This document shows positions 26,501-32,115 of a stretch of 64,000 nt of DNA, one piece after another. Below the pieces are notes generated by a model. The model was not told the origin of the DNA. It saw only the letters and a list, made by a program, of their open reading frames with translations, and searched no databases. Position numbers and translations under genes: made by a program. The stretch's first letter is position 1; every line of letters starts with the position of its first letter. This stretch comes from Siphlonurus alternatus (Eukaryota > Arthropoda > Insecta > Ephemeroptera > Siphlonuridae), in assembly GCA_949825025.1 (NCBI GenBank), contig OX463788.1:24534069-24598068 (forward strand), given 5' to 3'.

Positions 26501-26611
26501 CACCTCTCGGATGCTGAGTTTGAAATGGTGTTCCACGCTCCTCGAATGGAGTTTTACAGAATGCCACAGTGGAAAAGAAACGACCTTAAAAGGCGCGCCT
26601 TGCTCTTTTAG
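5492..26611 (+). CDS. Unc-115: Actin-binding LIM protein (ABLIM / Unc-115 family), spliced gene, 5' end missing
   Basis: Eighteen exon positions join in phase into roughly 775 codons (using one of the two alternative exons) and end at TAG 26609-26611. Domain order: end of LIM1, LIM2, LIM3, LIM4, the conserved ABLIM middle segments (such as SPGLILREY, EDISRIYTYSYLTEE, SPHFHRP, KPKIERDDFPAPPYPYTDP and ATGIGKVFLQN), then a villin headpiece ending WKRNDLKRRALLF. Family knowledge: ABLIM/Unc-115 proteins link F-actin, through the headpiece, to signalling partners bound by the LIM domains; they act in axon guidance and cytoskeletal organisation in the cytoplasm. Every intron used has GT-AG ends. The start codon and most of LIM1 are not found in the window; the first exon seen opens with two bases of a split codon. 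Introns contain transposons but no coding exon is disrupted, so the gene looks intact and under constraint. Confidence 0.95.
6186..6833. repeat. Intronic homopolymer runs
   Basis: Poly-T at about 6184-6198 and 6812-6833 and poly-A at about 6338-6361 and 6595-6616 lie in the 5676-6873 intron. They are simple low-complexity runs with no element ends recognised. Confidence 0.7.
6874..7030 (+). CDS. Unc-115: ABLIM exon: end of LIM2 and linker
   Basis: The acceptor is ATGCTTTCAG and the donor is CAG|GTGAGA. It reads RAFPSGERVTYTGREVLC, giving the last LIM2 ligand pair C-QR-C, then a Ser/Thr/Pro-rich linker up to LPLMPPQ. The first base completes an Arg codon split across the intron, and the exon ends in phase 0. 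The linker between LIM2 and LIM3 is not conserved and resembles the variable linkers of the family. Confidence 0.92.
7222..7346 (+). CDS. Unc-115: ABLIM exon: LIM3, first part
   Basis: The acceptor is TGTGTGTCCAG and the donor is AA|GTAAGT. It reads CAGCRDELKEGQALVALD followed by QWHVWCFKCQACD, giving ligands CxxC, HxxC and CxxC, and ends within HGEYMGK. The exon leaves two bases of a Lys codon that the next exon completes. The following intron (7347-9588) carries the large palindromic element at 7457-7919. Confidence 0.93.
7457..7919. mobile_element. Long palindromic TTAA-flanked MITE, family B
   Basis: An almost perfect inverted repeat of about 460 bp. The termini are AGGTGAACTGAAGGGATTGC and its complement, flanked by TTAA at 7453-7456 and 7920-7923. 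Each arm carries a GC-rich core (CTCGCCGCCGTGAAAAAACA) pointing at a short central loop near 7665-7690. Two apparent 73-residue open frames on opposite strands are mirror images and are artefacts of the palindrome. It lies within the intron between LIM3 exons. Confidence 0.88.
8190..8560 (-). repeat. Dispersed repeat family R1, minus-strand copy
   Basis: Read on the minus strand, this segment aligns with 62775-63110 on the plus strand. Shared features include AATTTTGTAT...CAATGTTAAATTTGTT, GTTGATTGTAATTGA and a terminal GTTTGGCAACACTGTTG-type end. Both copies are diverged and encode nothing convincing. The class is unknown. Confidence 0.6.
8561..9588. other. Intron sequence, AT-rich
   Basis: The rest of the LIM3 intron. 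No repeat or exon is recognised. Confidence 0.6.
9589..9682 (+). CDS. Unc-115: ABLIM exon: end of LIM3, start of LIM4
   Basis: The acceptor is TCTGCTTGCAG and the donor is CAG|GTGAGT. It reads DGIPYCEKDYQKQFGVKC. The Cys and Asp of CEKD close LIM3, and CAYC opens LIM4, followed by SRYISGKVLQ. Compare GAPYCEKDYQ and ITGKVLEAGD in vertebrate ABLIM. It ends in phase 0. Confidence 0.94.
9935..10047 (+). CDS. Unc-115: ABLIM exon: LIM4
   Basis: The acceptor is GTTGCTTGCAG and the donor is AG|GTACCC, which is a weak donor context. It reads AGDNHHFHPTCARCTKCG, then GDGEEMFLQGGAIWHPR. Ligands are HPTC, CTKC, and the His of IWHP with a Cys supplied by the next exon. The phase (two bases of Arg) matches the exon at 10263. 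Confidence 0.92.
10263..10410 (+). CDS. Unc-115: ABLIM exon: last LIM4 ligand and Gly/Asn-rich linker
   Basis: The acceptor is GCTTTATATAG and the donor is CAG|GTATGT. The first full codon is Cys (HPR-C), completing LIM4. The rest (GPGPTENGTVLNGGG, then DHMSSAAPSEMQ) is low-complexity linker without a named domain. It ends in phase 0. Confidence 0.88.
11064..11138 (+). CDS. Unc-115: ABLIM exon: SRTPSLNGS segment
   Basis: The acceptor is TATTTTTTACAG and the donor is AAG|GTAATT. It is a 25-codon exon starting FSIRSRTPSLNGS and ending NSPYNSLNRK. Ser/Arg/Thr-Pro content suggests phosphorylation sites, as in the ABLIM linker after LIM4. It is symmetrical in phase 0, so it could be skipped without a frameshift. 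Confidence 0.85.
11845..12028 (+). CDS. Unc-115: ABLIM exon: conserved SPGLILREY / ISRIYTYSYLTE block
   Basis: The acceptor is CAAATTGCAG and the donor is T|GTAAGC. It contains SPGLILREYNKSG, EDISRIYTYSYLTEEP, GYLRRPIDPY and SPHFHRPH, which are hallmark ABLIM central sequences found from invertebrates to vertebrates. It ends with the first base of a Ser codon. Confidence 0.95.
12444..12511 (+). CDS. Unc-115: ABLIM small exon
   Basis: The acceptor is GAATTTTGCAG and the donor is AAG|GTGAGG. It encodes SAQSATRSKVQLLP and KTGSRSAMK, a basic Ser-rich stretch with no named domain. Phases on both sides match the neighbours (one base in, phase 0 out), which is the main support. Confidence 0.82.
12804..13010 (+). 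CDS. Unc-115: ABLIM exon: KSPHMNNEEPIEL / ERDDFPAPPYPYTDP block
   Basis: The acceptor is GGGACTATAG and the donor is AAG|GTGAGC. It has 69 codons including KSPHMNNEEPIELAHFPAAK, GEKPKIERDDFPAPPYPY and DPERRRRWSDSYK. These match vertebrate ABLIM almost residue for residue, the strongest identity outside the LIM and headpiece domains. It is symmetrical, phase 0. Confidence 0.96.
13225..13314 (+). CDS. Unc-115: ABLIM exon: acidic GVPISDEEGG segment
   Basis: The acceptor is GTGTTTACAG and the donor is AAG|GTATAT. It encodes GVPISDEEGGEGEGGEDLVD followed by HQAATEVKLK. SYK-GVP(V/I)SD is the conserved ABLIM junction. The acidic Gly/Glu run is lineage-variable. It is symmetrical, phase 0. Confidence 0.92.
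13636..13822 (+). CDS. Unc-115: ABLIM exon: KEEAELSKIATGIGKVFLQ coiled-coil-like block
   Basis: The acceptor is ACAAATGCAG and the donor is T|GTAAGT. It reads KEEAELSKIATGIGKVFLQN, then HLDPRNASRTPSAAKEP and RLRYESPINA. All three blocks match ABLIM family signatures. The charged N-terminal part is predicted to be helical. It ends with one base of a Ser codon. Confidence 0.95.
14194..14307 (+). CDS. Unc-115: ABLIM exon before the alternative pair
   Basis: The acceptor is TTTGTATGCAG and the donor is G|GTAAGC. It encodes SPSRNMDHPRPWEEENFERG, then SSYRSSVGRSVGAIPSYN. It exits in phase 1 with a single G. That G becomes Val (GTG) with either alternative exon, but gives GGG-TGA (stop) if joined straight to the exon at 20856. 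Confidence 0.9.
14750..15988. mobile_element. TTAA-flanked element, family A2, carrying a 0.9-kb insert
   Basis: The inverted ends (CGGTAAGGTAATACGAATCA on the left and its diverged complement on the right) are flanked by TTAA at 14746-14749 and 15989-15992. They share AGTCCCATTTGATTAACATG and TAAACCTTAGC with the 371-bp element at 31745-32115. Between about 14880 and 15780 lies non-palindromic sequence absent from the short copy, including GC-rich stretches near 15000-15140 and 15210-15310. I recognise no transposase. It is in the intron between 14307 and 16923. Confidence 0.75.
16923..17008 (+). CDS. Unc-115: ABLIM alternative exon A (VPKPGYGLKSS)
   Basis: The acceptor is TTCTGCATGCAG and the donor is GCA|GTGAGT. 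After completing Val it reads PKPGYGLKSSTLPAAGRNGG, then GCPAGGYA. It enters in phase 1 and exits in phase 0. The PKPGYGL core is repeated in exon B, about 0.7 kb downstream, indicating an ancestral exon duplication. Confidence 0.88.
17684..17766 (+). CDS. Unc-115: ABLIM alternative exon B (VPKPGYGLAAP)
   Basis: The acceptor is TGCTTGTTTTAG and the donor is GCA|GTAAGT. It encodes (V)VSALRH, then VPKPGYGLAAPRSHTFSSSMA. Entry and exit phases are identical to exon A. If spliced after exon A it reads TGG-TAA, so the two cannot both be included. The open frame, donor match and shared motif make it a real exon rather than a pseudo-exon, though no transcript can be seen here. Confidence 0.82.
18130..18203. 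repeat. (TG)n microsatellite followed by a poly-G run
   Basis: About 28 TG units are followed by 14 consecutive G residues. Located in the intron after alternative exon B. Confidence 0.95.
19155..19512 (-). mobile_element. 5S-rRNA-derived SINE, minus strand, diverged
   Basis: The complement reads GCATTGACCG, then a 5S-like internal promoter (TTAGATCACC, TTAGTACTTGGATGGGT), then a body matching the copies at 28299 and 36220. The body includes TTGCTCCCTCCCT, ATGATGCACTT, GTCCATTGA and CATTACCCCGCC. It is the most diverged long copy. Its 3' end lacks the AAGGGGTGTATCC tail of the other copies. Confidence 0.8.
19694..20006. mobile_element. Palindromic MITE, family E, copy 1
   Basis: Ends of the type ATGGATAACCTACATGAA and TTCATGTAGGTTGTTCAAT enclose inverted arms with GTAGAAATGAATAGA, TAAAAAGTTCTT and TTTGGTACCCT blocks. 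Related copies lie at 49660-49972 and 51691-52022. The centre carries a ...GACGCCTATTGATGCCTC... segment shared with the third copy. Confidence 0.7.
20071..20417. mobile_element. Palindromic TTAA-flanked MITE, family A, complete copy
   Basis: The termini are GGGTAAGGTAACGCCACC and its exact complement, flanked by TTAA at 20067-20070 and 20418-20421. Both arms contain AAATATCAGGTATACAAA and AACTAGATCG-type sequence, and the centre is a loop around GTTTCATTTCTCC. It is 347 bp and nearly identical to the copies at 1-315 and 44886-45234. Intronic to ABLIM. Confidence 0.9.
20462..20480. repeat. Poly-G run
   Basis: A run of G residues directly downstream of the family A MITE. Simple repeat. Confidence 0.85.
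20856..20925 (+). CDS. Unc-115: ABLIM exon: GDFSFSGLGEKTQSTEFSSG
   Basis: The acceptor is TTGCCTTCAG and the donor is A|GTAAGT. It encodes GDFSFSGLGEKTQSTEFSSG and KSD, then one base of an Ile codon. The KTxSTEFSSGKSD motif is recognisable from ABLIM proteins. It needs phase 0 entry, which either alternative exon supplies. Confidence 0.92.
21611..21690 (+). repeat. tRNA-derived sequence (decayed)
   Basis: A box-like TGATGTAATTGGTAATGC and a good B box, GGGTTTGAGTCCC, are spaced as in a tRNA. The acceptor stem does not pair well. It is probably the head of an old tRNA-derived SINE rather than a functional tRNA. Confidence 0.45.
21760..21855. repeat. (AT)n then (TG)n microsatellite
   Basis: About 34 AT units, a short interruption, then about nine TG units. 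Intronic. Confidence 0.95.
22694..22737 (+). CDS. Unc-115: ABLIM small exon: SAGSISEVDRRALG
   Basis: The acceptor is TGGCTCTGCAG and the donor is GGG|GTAGGT. Only 44 bases, completing Ile and then encoding SAGSISEVDRRALG, which continues the ABLIM motif KSD-(I/T)S-x-GSISExDRRAL. It exits in phase 0. Confidence 0.9.
23787..25124. mobile_element. TA-flanked palindromic MITE split by the hAT element
   Basis: With the hAT element and one duplication removed, 23787-23797 plus 24951-25124 form an inverted repeat. The left arm reads CTAACTCGTTTTATCTCGAG, then GATGGTCGGTTTT; the right arm is its near-complement. Ends lie in TA-rich sequence, as expected for Tc1/mariner-type MITEs. Confidence 0.75.
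23798..24942. mobile_element. hAT-type element, 1145 bp, with exact 8-bp duplication
   Basis: The terminal inverted repeats are CAGTGGCGTGCGGT and ACCGCACGCCACTG, flanked by ATCAATAG at 23790-23797 and 24943-24950. The interior is AT-rich with GC-rich patches near 24170-24240 and 24800-24900. I find no hAT transposase domain, so it looks like an internally deleted, non-autonomous copy. It sits in the last large ABLIM intron, inside another MITE. Confidence 0.9.
25125..25759. other. Intron sequence
   Basis: AT-rich intron with no recognised element before the headpiece exon. Confidence 0.55.
25760..26026 (+). CDS. Unc-115: ABLIM exon: linker and start of villin headpiece
   Basis: The acceptor is TTATTGTTCAG and the donor is GAG|GTATCC. 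It has 89 codons: a Ser/Ala/Thr-rich linker (GTAVDGASTELRSSTTFGGG and onward), then PPKLYPYHLLVTSNYRLPGD and VDRLNLE, the N-terminal subdomain of the villin headpiece. It ends in phase 0 exactly at the usual headpiece intron before RHLS. Confidence 0.95.
26498..26611 (+). CDS. Unc-115: ABLIM terminal exon: villin headpiece core and stop
   Basis: The acceptor is TTCATTTGCAG. It encodes RHLSDAEFEMVFHAPRMEFY, then RMPQWKRNDLKRRALLF and TAG at 26609-26611. This is the three-helix headpiece core with the F-actin-binding basic cluster (KRNDLKRR) and the terminal Leu-Phe. The usual G-M-(S/T)-R-E-E-F turn reads H-A-P-R-M-E-F here, so a normally buried Met position is Ala; length is unchanged. Confidence 0.96.
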   Translation, partial: RHLSDAEFEMVFHAPRMEFYRMPQWKRNDLKRRALLF

Positions 26612-27184
26612 AATTTATATACCAATAAGAAGTCTCCTTCCTTTCTATTGTACACTACATTAGCAAAACCTCCTACATCTTCTATTCTACTATGTTTTCA
26701 AAGTGACAGAAGCAGCATTAATGTCTTTTTTAGTTCTTGCACTTTGAGTGAGTCAATTCTTGAACTCTTAAATGTTTGTATGGGAAAATTTGTTTCTTGC
26801 TTTTATCCACAAAACAAAAACAGAGGTAGGATGTCAGTAAATTAGGCTTTTTAATTTTAAGCACATTGAATAATGCCTCAAGCTTTCGGGCTCTGTATAA
26901 GCAAAGTGGAGAGACATGTAGCTTGACCAACCAAATTCAATGTGTGGCAACAATTTTTGGTACTCCTTAGTTCCTCATTCTTTTGATCCCCCCCACCCCC
27001 ACCCCTTATTATAAAGAGACAAAATTCAATGTTGACTTTGACGTCCAACCAAATTCAATGTGTGGCAACAATTTTTGATACTCCTTAGTTCCTCATTCTT
27101 TTGATTTTTTTTTTTTCCCCTCCCTATTATGAACAAGAGACAAAATTCAATATTGACTTTGACGTTTTTGTTACTTTTATTATT
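26612..27184 (+). other. Likely start of ABLIM 3' UTR, with a 118-bp tandem duplication
   Basis: Sequence just after the stop codon. At 26927-27044 and 27045-27163 a 118-bp unit starting CCAACCAAATTCAATGTGTG is duplicated head-to-tail, differing mainly in a C-rich/T-rich patch. No canonical AATAAA followed by a clear end is seen close to the stop, so the 3' end of the transcript is unknown. Confidence 0.55.
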
Positions 27185-27391
27185 AAGGCGGATTCAGATG
27201 GTGACAAAGGCGATGTGACTCGATTTTGACATAAAAGCTGTGAAATCCTGTGAGACGGCGAATTCGCCGGGAATCGTGTTAATTACGGTACTCTTTTTCT
27301 TTTATTCGCCAAATATGGCCGCCAATGGATGTTCCAGCAAGTGCGCACTATTCGCGTCGCATGATAAAAATCGCCATGTGAATCCACCTTT
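27185..27391. mobile_element. Small MITE with AAGGYGGATTCANATGG ends
   Basis: The left end AAGGCGGATTCAGATGG and right end CCATGTGAATCCACCTT form inverted termini about 200 bp apart. The flanks are TTAA-like on the left (TTAAGG) and TTTA on the right, so the target duplication is imperfect. The interior has AAAATCGCC and CGATTTT inverted pieces. No coding. Confidence 0.65.
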
Positions 27392-27654
27392 ACTTGATGG
27401 TTTCCTATTTTTGTCTTTAAGGACTGTCGCTACGTAGCCGGCCACCAGAGGCGCAACGTTTGCGTTTCGAAAAATACTGATTGGAAGAATTTTGTTCCAA
27501 CATTTTTACAAAACTTTAAAGGATATTTAATATTTAATTGTATAATATTAATTATATATATATTCTCTGATGAACAAGTTAATATGGATACTGTACAGCA
27601 ATGTTTTAAGGACTTTAAAAGTAAGAAAATTACACACTTTTTTTCCCGACTTTG

Positions 27655-27980
27655 TCACAAGCCCTCTTGCTGAATTTTTTTCTCCTCGGATGTACTGTGC
27701 ATTGTCCCATTGTTCGGGACTGCACCTAGCTTGCTCGCCAGCAAGCAGCGAGGCAAGTGAGGATGGTCAGCTTGAGCTTTACCAGCAGCAGGGAGGGCGC
27801 CGAGACGGCTTAGGTTCTGCGGGCTCGCGCACGGATCTGCACGGGCGGGCCCGTGGGCCGTGCAGACCCATGGGCCGTGCTCATGCAGCTCAGCATTGGT
27901 AGTCTGCACACGGAAATTGATGGCTCCTACAAGGCCTAGCTCTAGCTATTAAATTCCTCCAATAAAAAAAAAAAAAAAAA
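27655..27980 (+). repeat. GC-rich segment ending in AATAAA and an A-tract
   Basis: A GC-rich block, including CACGGGCGGGCCCGTGGGCC at about 27840, stands out from its AT-rich surroundings. It ends with CCAATAAAA followed by about 18 more A residues. That architecture fits a retrocopy or SINE-like insertion, but I recognise neither a source gene nor a promoter. Open frames on both strands are composition effects. Confidence 0.4.
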
Positions 27981-28298
27981 AATACATAATATATATATAT
28001 ATATATATATGTATGTATCGATTTTTTTTATTGAGAGAAAATTAATTAATTATTGTAATTATTATTAATTATTATTAATTATTGGACCGTAATTATATAA
28101 AATTATAATATTTATTATAACATTTATAATATAGTTATAATATTATATAACTATATATATATATATAGTATTATATGTATAGTTATATGTATTTATATAA
28201 TACATATCTACAAAAATATAAAATATATATAAATATAAATAAATATAAATAAATAAATATTTATATTTATTATTATTTTTTTTAATAATAATATTATT
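27981..28298. repeat. AT-rich low-complexity sequence
   Basis: Runs of ATAT, TAATTATT and AAATAAAT. No gene. Confidence 0.8.
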
Positions 28299-28684
28299 GG
28301 CGCAGTGCATTGACCGGTTCTCGTTAGATCACCGAAGTCAAGCTACATCAAGCGTGGTTAGTACTTGGATGGGTGACCGTTTCAAGTAAAAAATACGCTG
28401 CTCCCTCCCTGGGGTAAATTCGTCTCGCTTTCCACCCAGTGCAGTGATGCACTTGTGTGTGGTTCCCCAGGCTTTGGACATCGCTTTGGTCCATTGAGAA
28501 AAAGTAAAGGTGTCCGTCCTGACTGAGGTTTTCCACGGTTCCCTCAGTCTCACCTCAGCGAATGCTGGGACGCGTAAGCATGCAGGCCGTGGCCACTATC
28601 CGTTCCCTACCTTTTTATATCCCTACCCAGTACCCCGCCACGAGCTGTAAGCTCTAAGGGGTGTATCCTTGTAAAAAAAAAAAA
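28299..28684 (+). mobile_element. 5S-rRNA-derived SINE, full-length copy
   Basis: The head contains the 5S rRNA internal promoter: TTAGATCACCGAAGTCAAGC, GTGGTTAGTACTTGGATGGG and TGACCGTT. The body follows (CAGTGATGCACTTGTGTGTG, GACATCGCTTTGGTCCATTG, GAATGCTGGGACG). The 3' domain reads CCGTTCCCTACC, TACCCCGCC and AAGGGGTGTATCC, and the copy ends in poly-A. Length is about 385 bp. It is transcribed by RNA polymerase III by analogy with 5S genes; it codes for no protein and would need LINE machinery in trans. Confidence 0.9.
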
Positions 28685-28711
28685 TTATTAATATATATAT
28701 ATAAATATAAT

Positions 28712-28726
28712 CAGGCGCGGATCCAG
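28712..28726. repeat. Solitary hAT-like terminus CAGGCGCGGATCCAG
   Basis: It matches the termini of the elements at 51213-51359 and 63332-63512, but no matching right end is found downstream. Possibly the left end of an element disrupted by the adjacent fold-back. Confidence 0.4.
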
Positions 28727-28779
28727 AAACAAATTATTATCAAATTATTTTTATTTCAAGCATATGATTAGATGGTAAG

Positions 28780-29482
28780 CGGAAAAAAAACCCTCGGAAA
28801 AAAAACCCTTGTATTAAAAAACCCTTGAAAAAAAACCCTAGGAAAAAAAACCCTCGGGGATAAAAAACCCACGGAAAAAAAAACCTTCGCTGAAGGAGCA
28901 GCCCCAAGGGGCAGCATTCGTGGCGTAGTAGCGCGGTAGCGAGGTTTCACGGTGTGGGGAGCTCATCAAAATGTAGAAGTCTACGCGGCGATGTTGTGGA
29001 AGTTAACTATTATCTGTATAGTAATTCCAACTGTGTTTTTAGTTAAAAATTATTTTAAAAACATATTTTTTCTAACTTCGAATATTATATTGGATATAAA
29101 ATAATTAAAATAAAAAGTAATAAAACAAAAAAGTCGTCGTCCTACTCGTATTATTATTATATAACATATATAGACATAAAATGAACATTTGAAAATTAAA
29201 ATATCATAGTGATTCAATAATTATTATTAACATGACTAATCAGATATATAATTTTAGTGTAGAAAGTGTGGAAATACATGATAAAACTTTTGTTATTTCC
29301 ATGAAAGTAGTAAAGTTTATCATGTCACCGCGCTACTACGCCACGAATGCTCCTTGGGGCTGCTCCTTCAGCGAAGGGTTTTTTTTCCGTGGGTTTTTTA
29401 TCCCCGAGGGTTTTTTTTTCCTAGGGTTTTTTTTCAAGGGTTTTTTAATACAAGGGTTTTTTTCCGAGGGTTTTTTTTCCGC
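28780..29482. mobile_element. Fold-back element with GGG-T(n) block arms
   Basis: Two near-perfect inverted arms, 28780-28937 and 29328-29482, flank a unique AT-rich spacer of about 390 bp. Each arm is built of about seven blocks of GGG followed by 6-9 T (or the complement), then a GC-rich tip (GAAGGAGCAGCCCC, GCGTAGTAGCGCGG). Apparent open frames rich in Gly-Phe-Phe are consequences of the T-runs. No transposase is seen. Confidence 0.75.
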
Positions 29483-29505
29483 GATTCGATTAGATATGAT
29501 GAGCC

Positions 29506-31690
29506 ACATAAAGCGAAACAGCATTATGAATGATAGTAAATTTTAATATATAAAATTACGTAATTATTAGGATTATTACTTAGATTCGAGTTAGATTCAT
29601 TATATATAACAAAAGGAATTAAAAAATACAATAATATATTTTATTTTTTTATCGAAAAAAAAAAAAGTTTCGATGCTTACTATCCTAAAAATCATATAAT
29701 ATTAATTCTTTCAAAATAATACATATTTGTTTATTTACCGTTACTCTCCCTTCTATTCAATTTAAAATACAATGGAATGTTGAGGCGCACTCGCAACGGT
29801 AGAGAAGGAGCATTCATCACGGCACGGCTGCCCTTCATATTTCTTTCTTTGCCTTGAGCTTTTGCTCTCTGAGTTATAGGGGCATTTTTTTAACTGCAAT
29901 AACTTAACATATAATTATTGTATTCACAAATTAATCAGACTAGGAAATAGATAAACATAATTATAATGACTGTTGCTCATTTAAAAACGGTTTATCTTAT
30001 TATTTCCTTTGAAATGTTGGAATTAAAATCACCCAATCTCGGACATCATTTACTAAAGACTGGTAGTGACATCTCTTTTCATTCCACTTGCATATTTTCA
30101 TAGCGACAGACCTTAACTAGATACTTTCTTCTAAGTTCCTTTGAGAAATGTAACTGAGATATGCTGAGAAATTTGCAGGCAATAAAATAACTCGCAAGCC
30201 TTTTGCACACAGCAAAGTAATCTACAGTCGCAAGCATTTTATTGCTTGACAGTATTCACACATGTAAATAACTTTAAATTCTAACTATAAAATTTATGTG
30301 TATTAAACTCTGCATAAATTTTTATAATTTTTAAGTGACTTTTATTTTCAATTTTTTCTGTACTGGGTAAATTTTGCATTTTACCCGAAAGTGAAAACGA
30401 ATTTGATGGCAAATATATTAGTGGTGGAAGGAAGAGCCCTGTTACAGTGCAGAGTAGTAGCTGTATTTAAAACAATTTTGATCCACGTAGTAGCAACTTT
30501 TACTGGAAATTTAATTGTATTTTCTCCCATCTACCTGACTATTACCATGATTGTATAATCTTTGAGTCATAGTTAAATTACTTGCTGTGAGAATGTGCTT
30601 TTGGGTCTTGCTTGCAAATTATACTTTTCAACTTGACCCTATATTGCCGCACGCACAAAATATCCTACAATTCCAATGCACTCTTGTCTCACTGTTCCTA
30701 CCTACTTGCCACAACACCACCACAGGGCTTGTGAGGAGGCACCAAGCCAACCAAATATTGCTGTTATTGTGTACATGATCGATTGATCGAATTTTCAATA
30801 ATGTGGGTTAATTAATTGTTTATCTTAGATTTAGTGTTAATGTAGATTACAACTTCTTTGGAATTCATGAGTTTGATGCAAGAAAATGACATGGAATTTA
30901 GCTGTTAACTTGAAACTGTTTATTTTTATTATTATTTAATAAGTCATTGTAACTCTATACCAAGCAATCTTGTGAATTCCACATATTATTTTAAATATTA
31001 AAAAAAAAAATATGTAATGATGATAATATATACATTCTTTGCAATTTAAGCATGATGGGAAAATAACCTAATTTTGTGCTTGATTCTGTAAAAAAATGAA
31101 ATGCAAAAAGAAAAAGAAAAAAAGAAATAAGAAAAAAATGTGGTACTTTATAAGCGATGCCTTGCAAAAATATATTGCTTAACTATGTTAAAAATATGCA
31201 GCAAGATGATTGTTAATGAAGACATAAATATTGGTTGTCAAGTATGTTAAAAAAAAATATTGCAATGCTAAAGCAATTTATTTTTAAATAAATATCAGTT
31301 GCCTTAAGATAATTTCTAATTAAATCTGTCTAGTATCCATTTCTTGAAATATATATATATATACATGTGCATTAACCCTGTCCAAAATGATTTTCATGTA
31401 ATTATTATTAATTGTATCACATTTTTTTTTTTAATCAATTTTTTTTTTATTTTTATTTTTATTTTTTTTTTTTTTTTTCAGAAAGAAAGTATAAATGTGA
31501 AGTTCAAGTAGGATGAATTTGATAAGTTGCTGCTGTTGCTGACTGGTGAAATATACATGTTGTCCTTCTAGCGTGCAAATTAGTCACAGTATAATGAAAA
31601 TAATATTTGCAAAATAAGCTTGCGCAGACTTCTTCAAAAATTGTTTGGGCCGTTTGGTGCAATAAGTGCTTAAAAACTGGACTTTCCTTC
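29506..31690. other. Unique AT-rich sequence, no gene recognised
   Basis: No repeat families of this window are found here. It could include distal ABLIM 3' UTR or intergenic DNA. Open frames are short and show no family resemblance. Confidence 0.5.
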
Positions 31691-31694
31691 TCTC

Positions 31695-31695
<1 letters not shown>

Positions 31696-31736
<41 letters not shown>
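31696..31736. repeat. Poly-T tract
   Basis: About 38 consecutive T residues directly left of the family A2 MITE. Confidence 0.9.
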
Positions 31737-31737
<1 letters not shown>

Positions 31738-31744
31738 ATCTTAA

Positions 31745-32115
31745 GGGTAAGATAACACGAAACATCGATTGTTTTAGTCCCATTTGATTAACATGTAAAC
31801 CTTAGCAACCTCATAATAATTCTGTTTTTTTTTTTTAGAGACAGTTCTTAGCACCAAAAAAAGGTAAAAAAAATTTCAAAACAATCGGACGATCCAATTT
31901 TTTTAAATTAATTTTTTATTTTAGGTCTCCATGGGAAAGCCCTATACTGAAAATTTAAAAATTAAATTTAAAAAAATTGGAGCATCTGATTATTTTGAAA
32001 TTTTTTTCACCTTTAAAAAAAAAAAAAAAAAAAATCAGAATTATTATGATGTTGCTAAGGTTTACATGTTAATCAAATGGGACTACAACAATCAATGTTT
32101 CGTGTTATCTTACCC
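31745..32115. mobile_element. Palindromic TTAA-flanked MITE, family A2, short copy
   Basis: The termini are GGGTAAGATAACACGAAACA and its complement. TTAA at 31741-31744 is preserved, and the right flank has mutated to TTGA (32116-32119). Arms share AGTCCCATTTGATTAACATG and TAAACCTTAGCAAC with 14750-15988, and the centre contains TCTCCATGGGAAAGCCCTA. It is 371 bp, non-coding. Confidence 0.88.

Noticed and set aside
28299..28420. Functional 5S rRNA gene
   Set aside because: Only the internal promoter part resembles 5S; the sequence continues into a repeated SINE body and poly-A.
28768..29546. Phe-Phe-Gly-rich possible membrane proteins
   Set aside because: Products of GGG-T(n) blocks in the fold-back arms.
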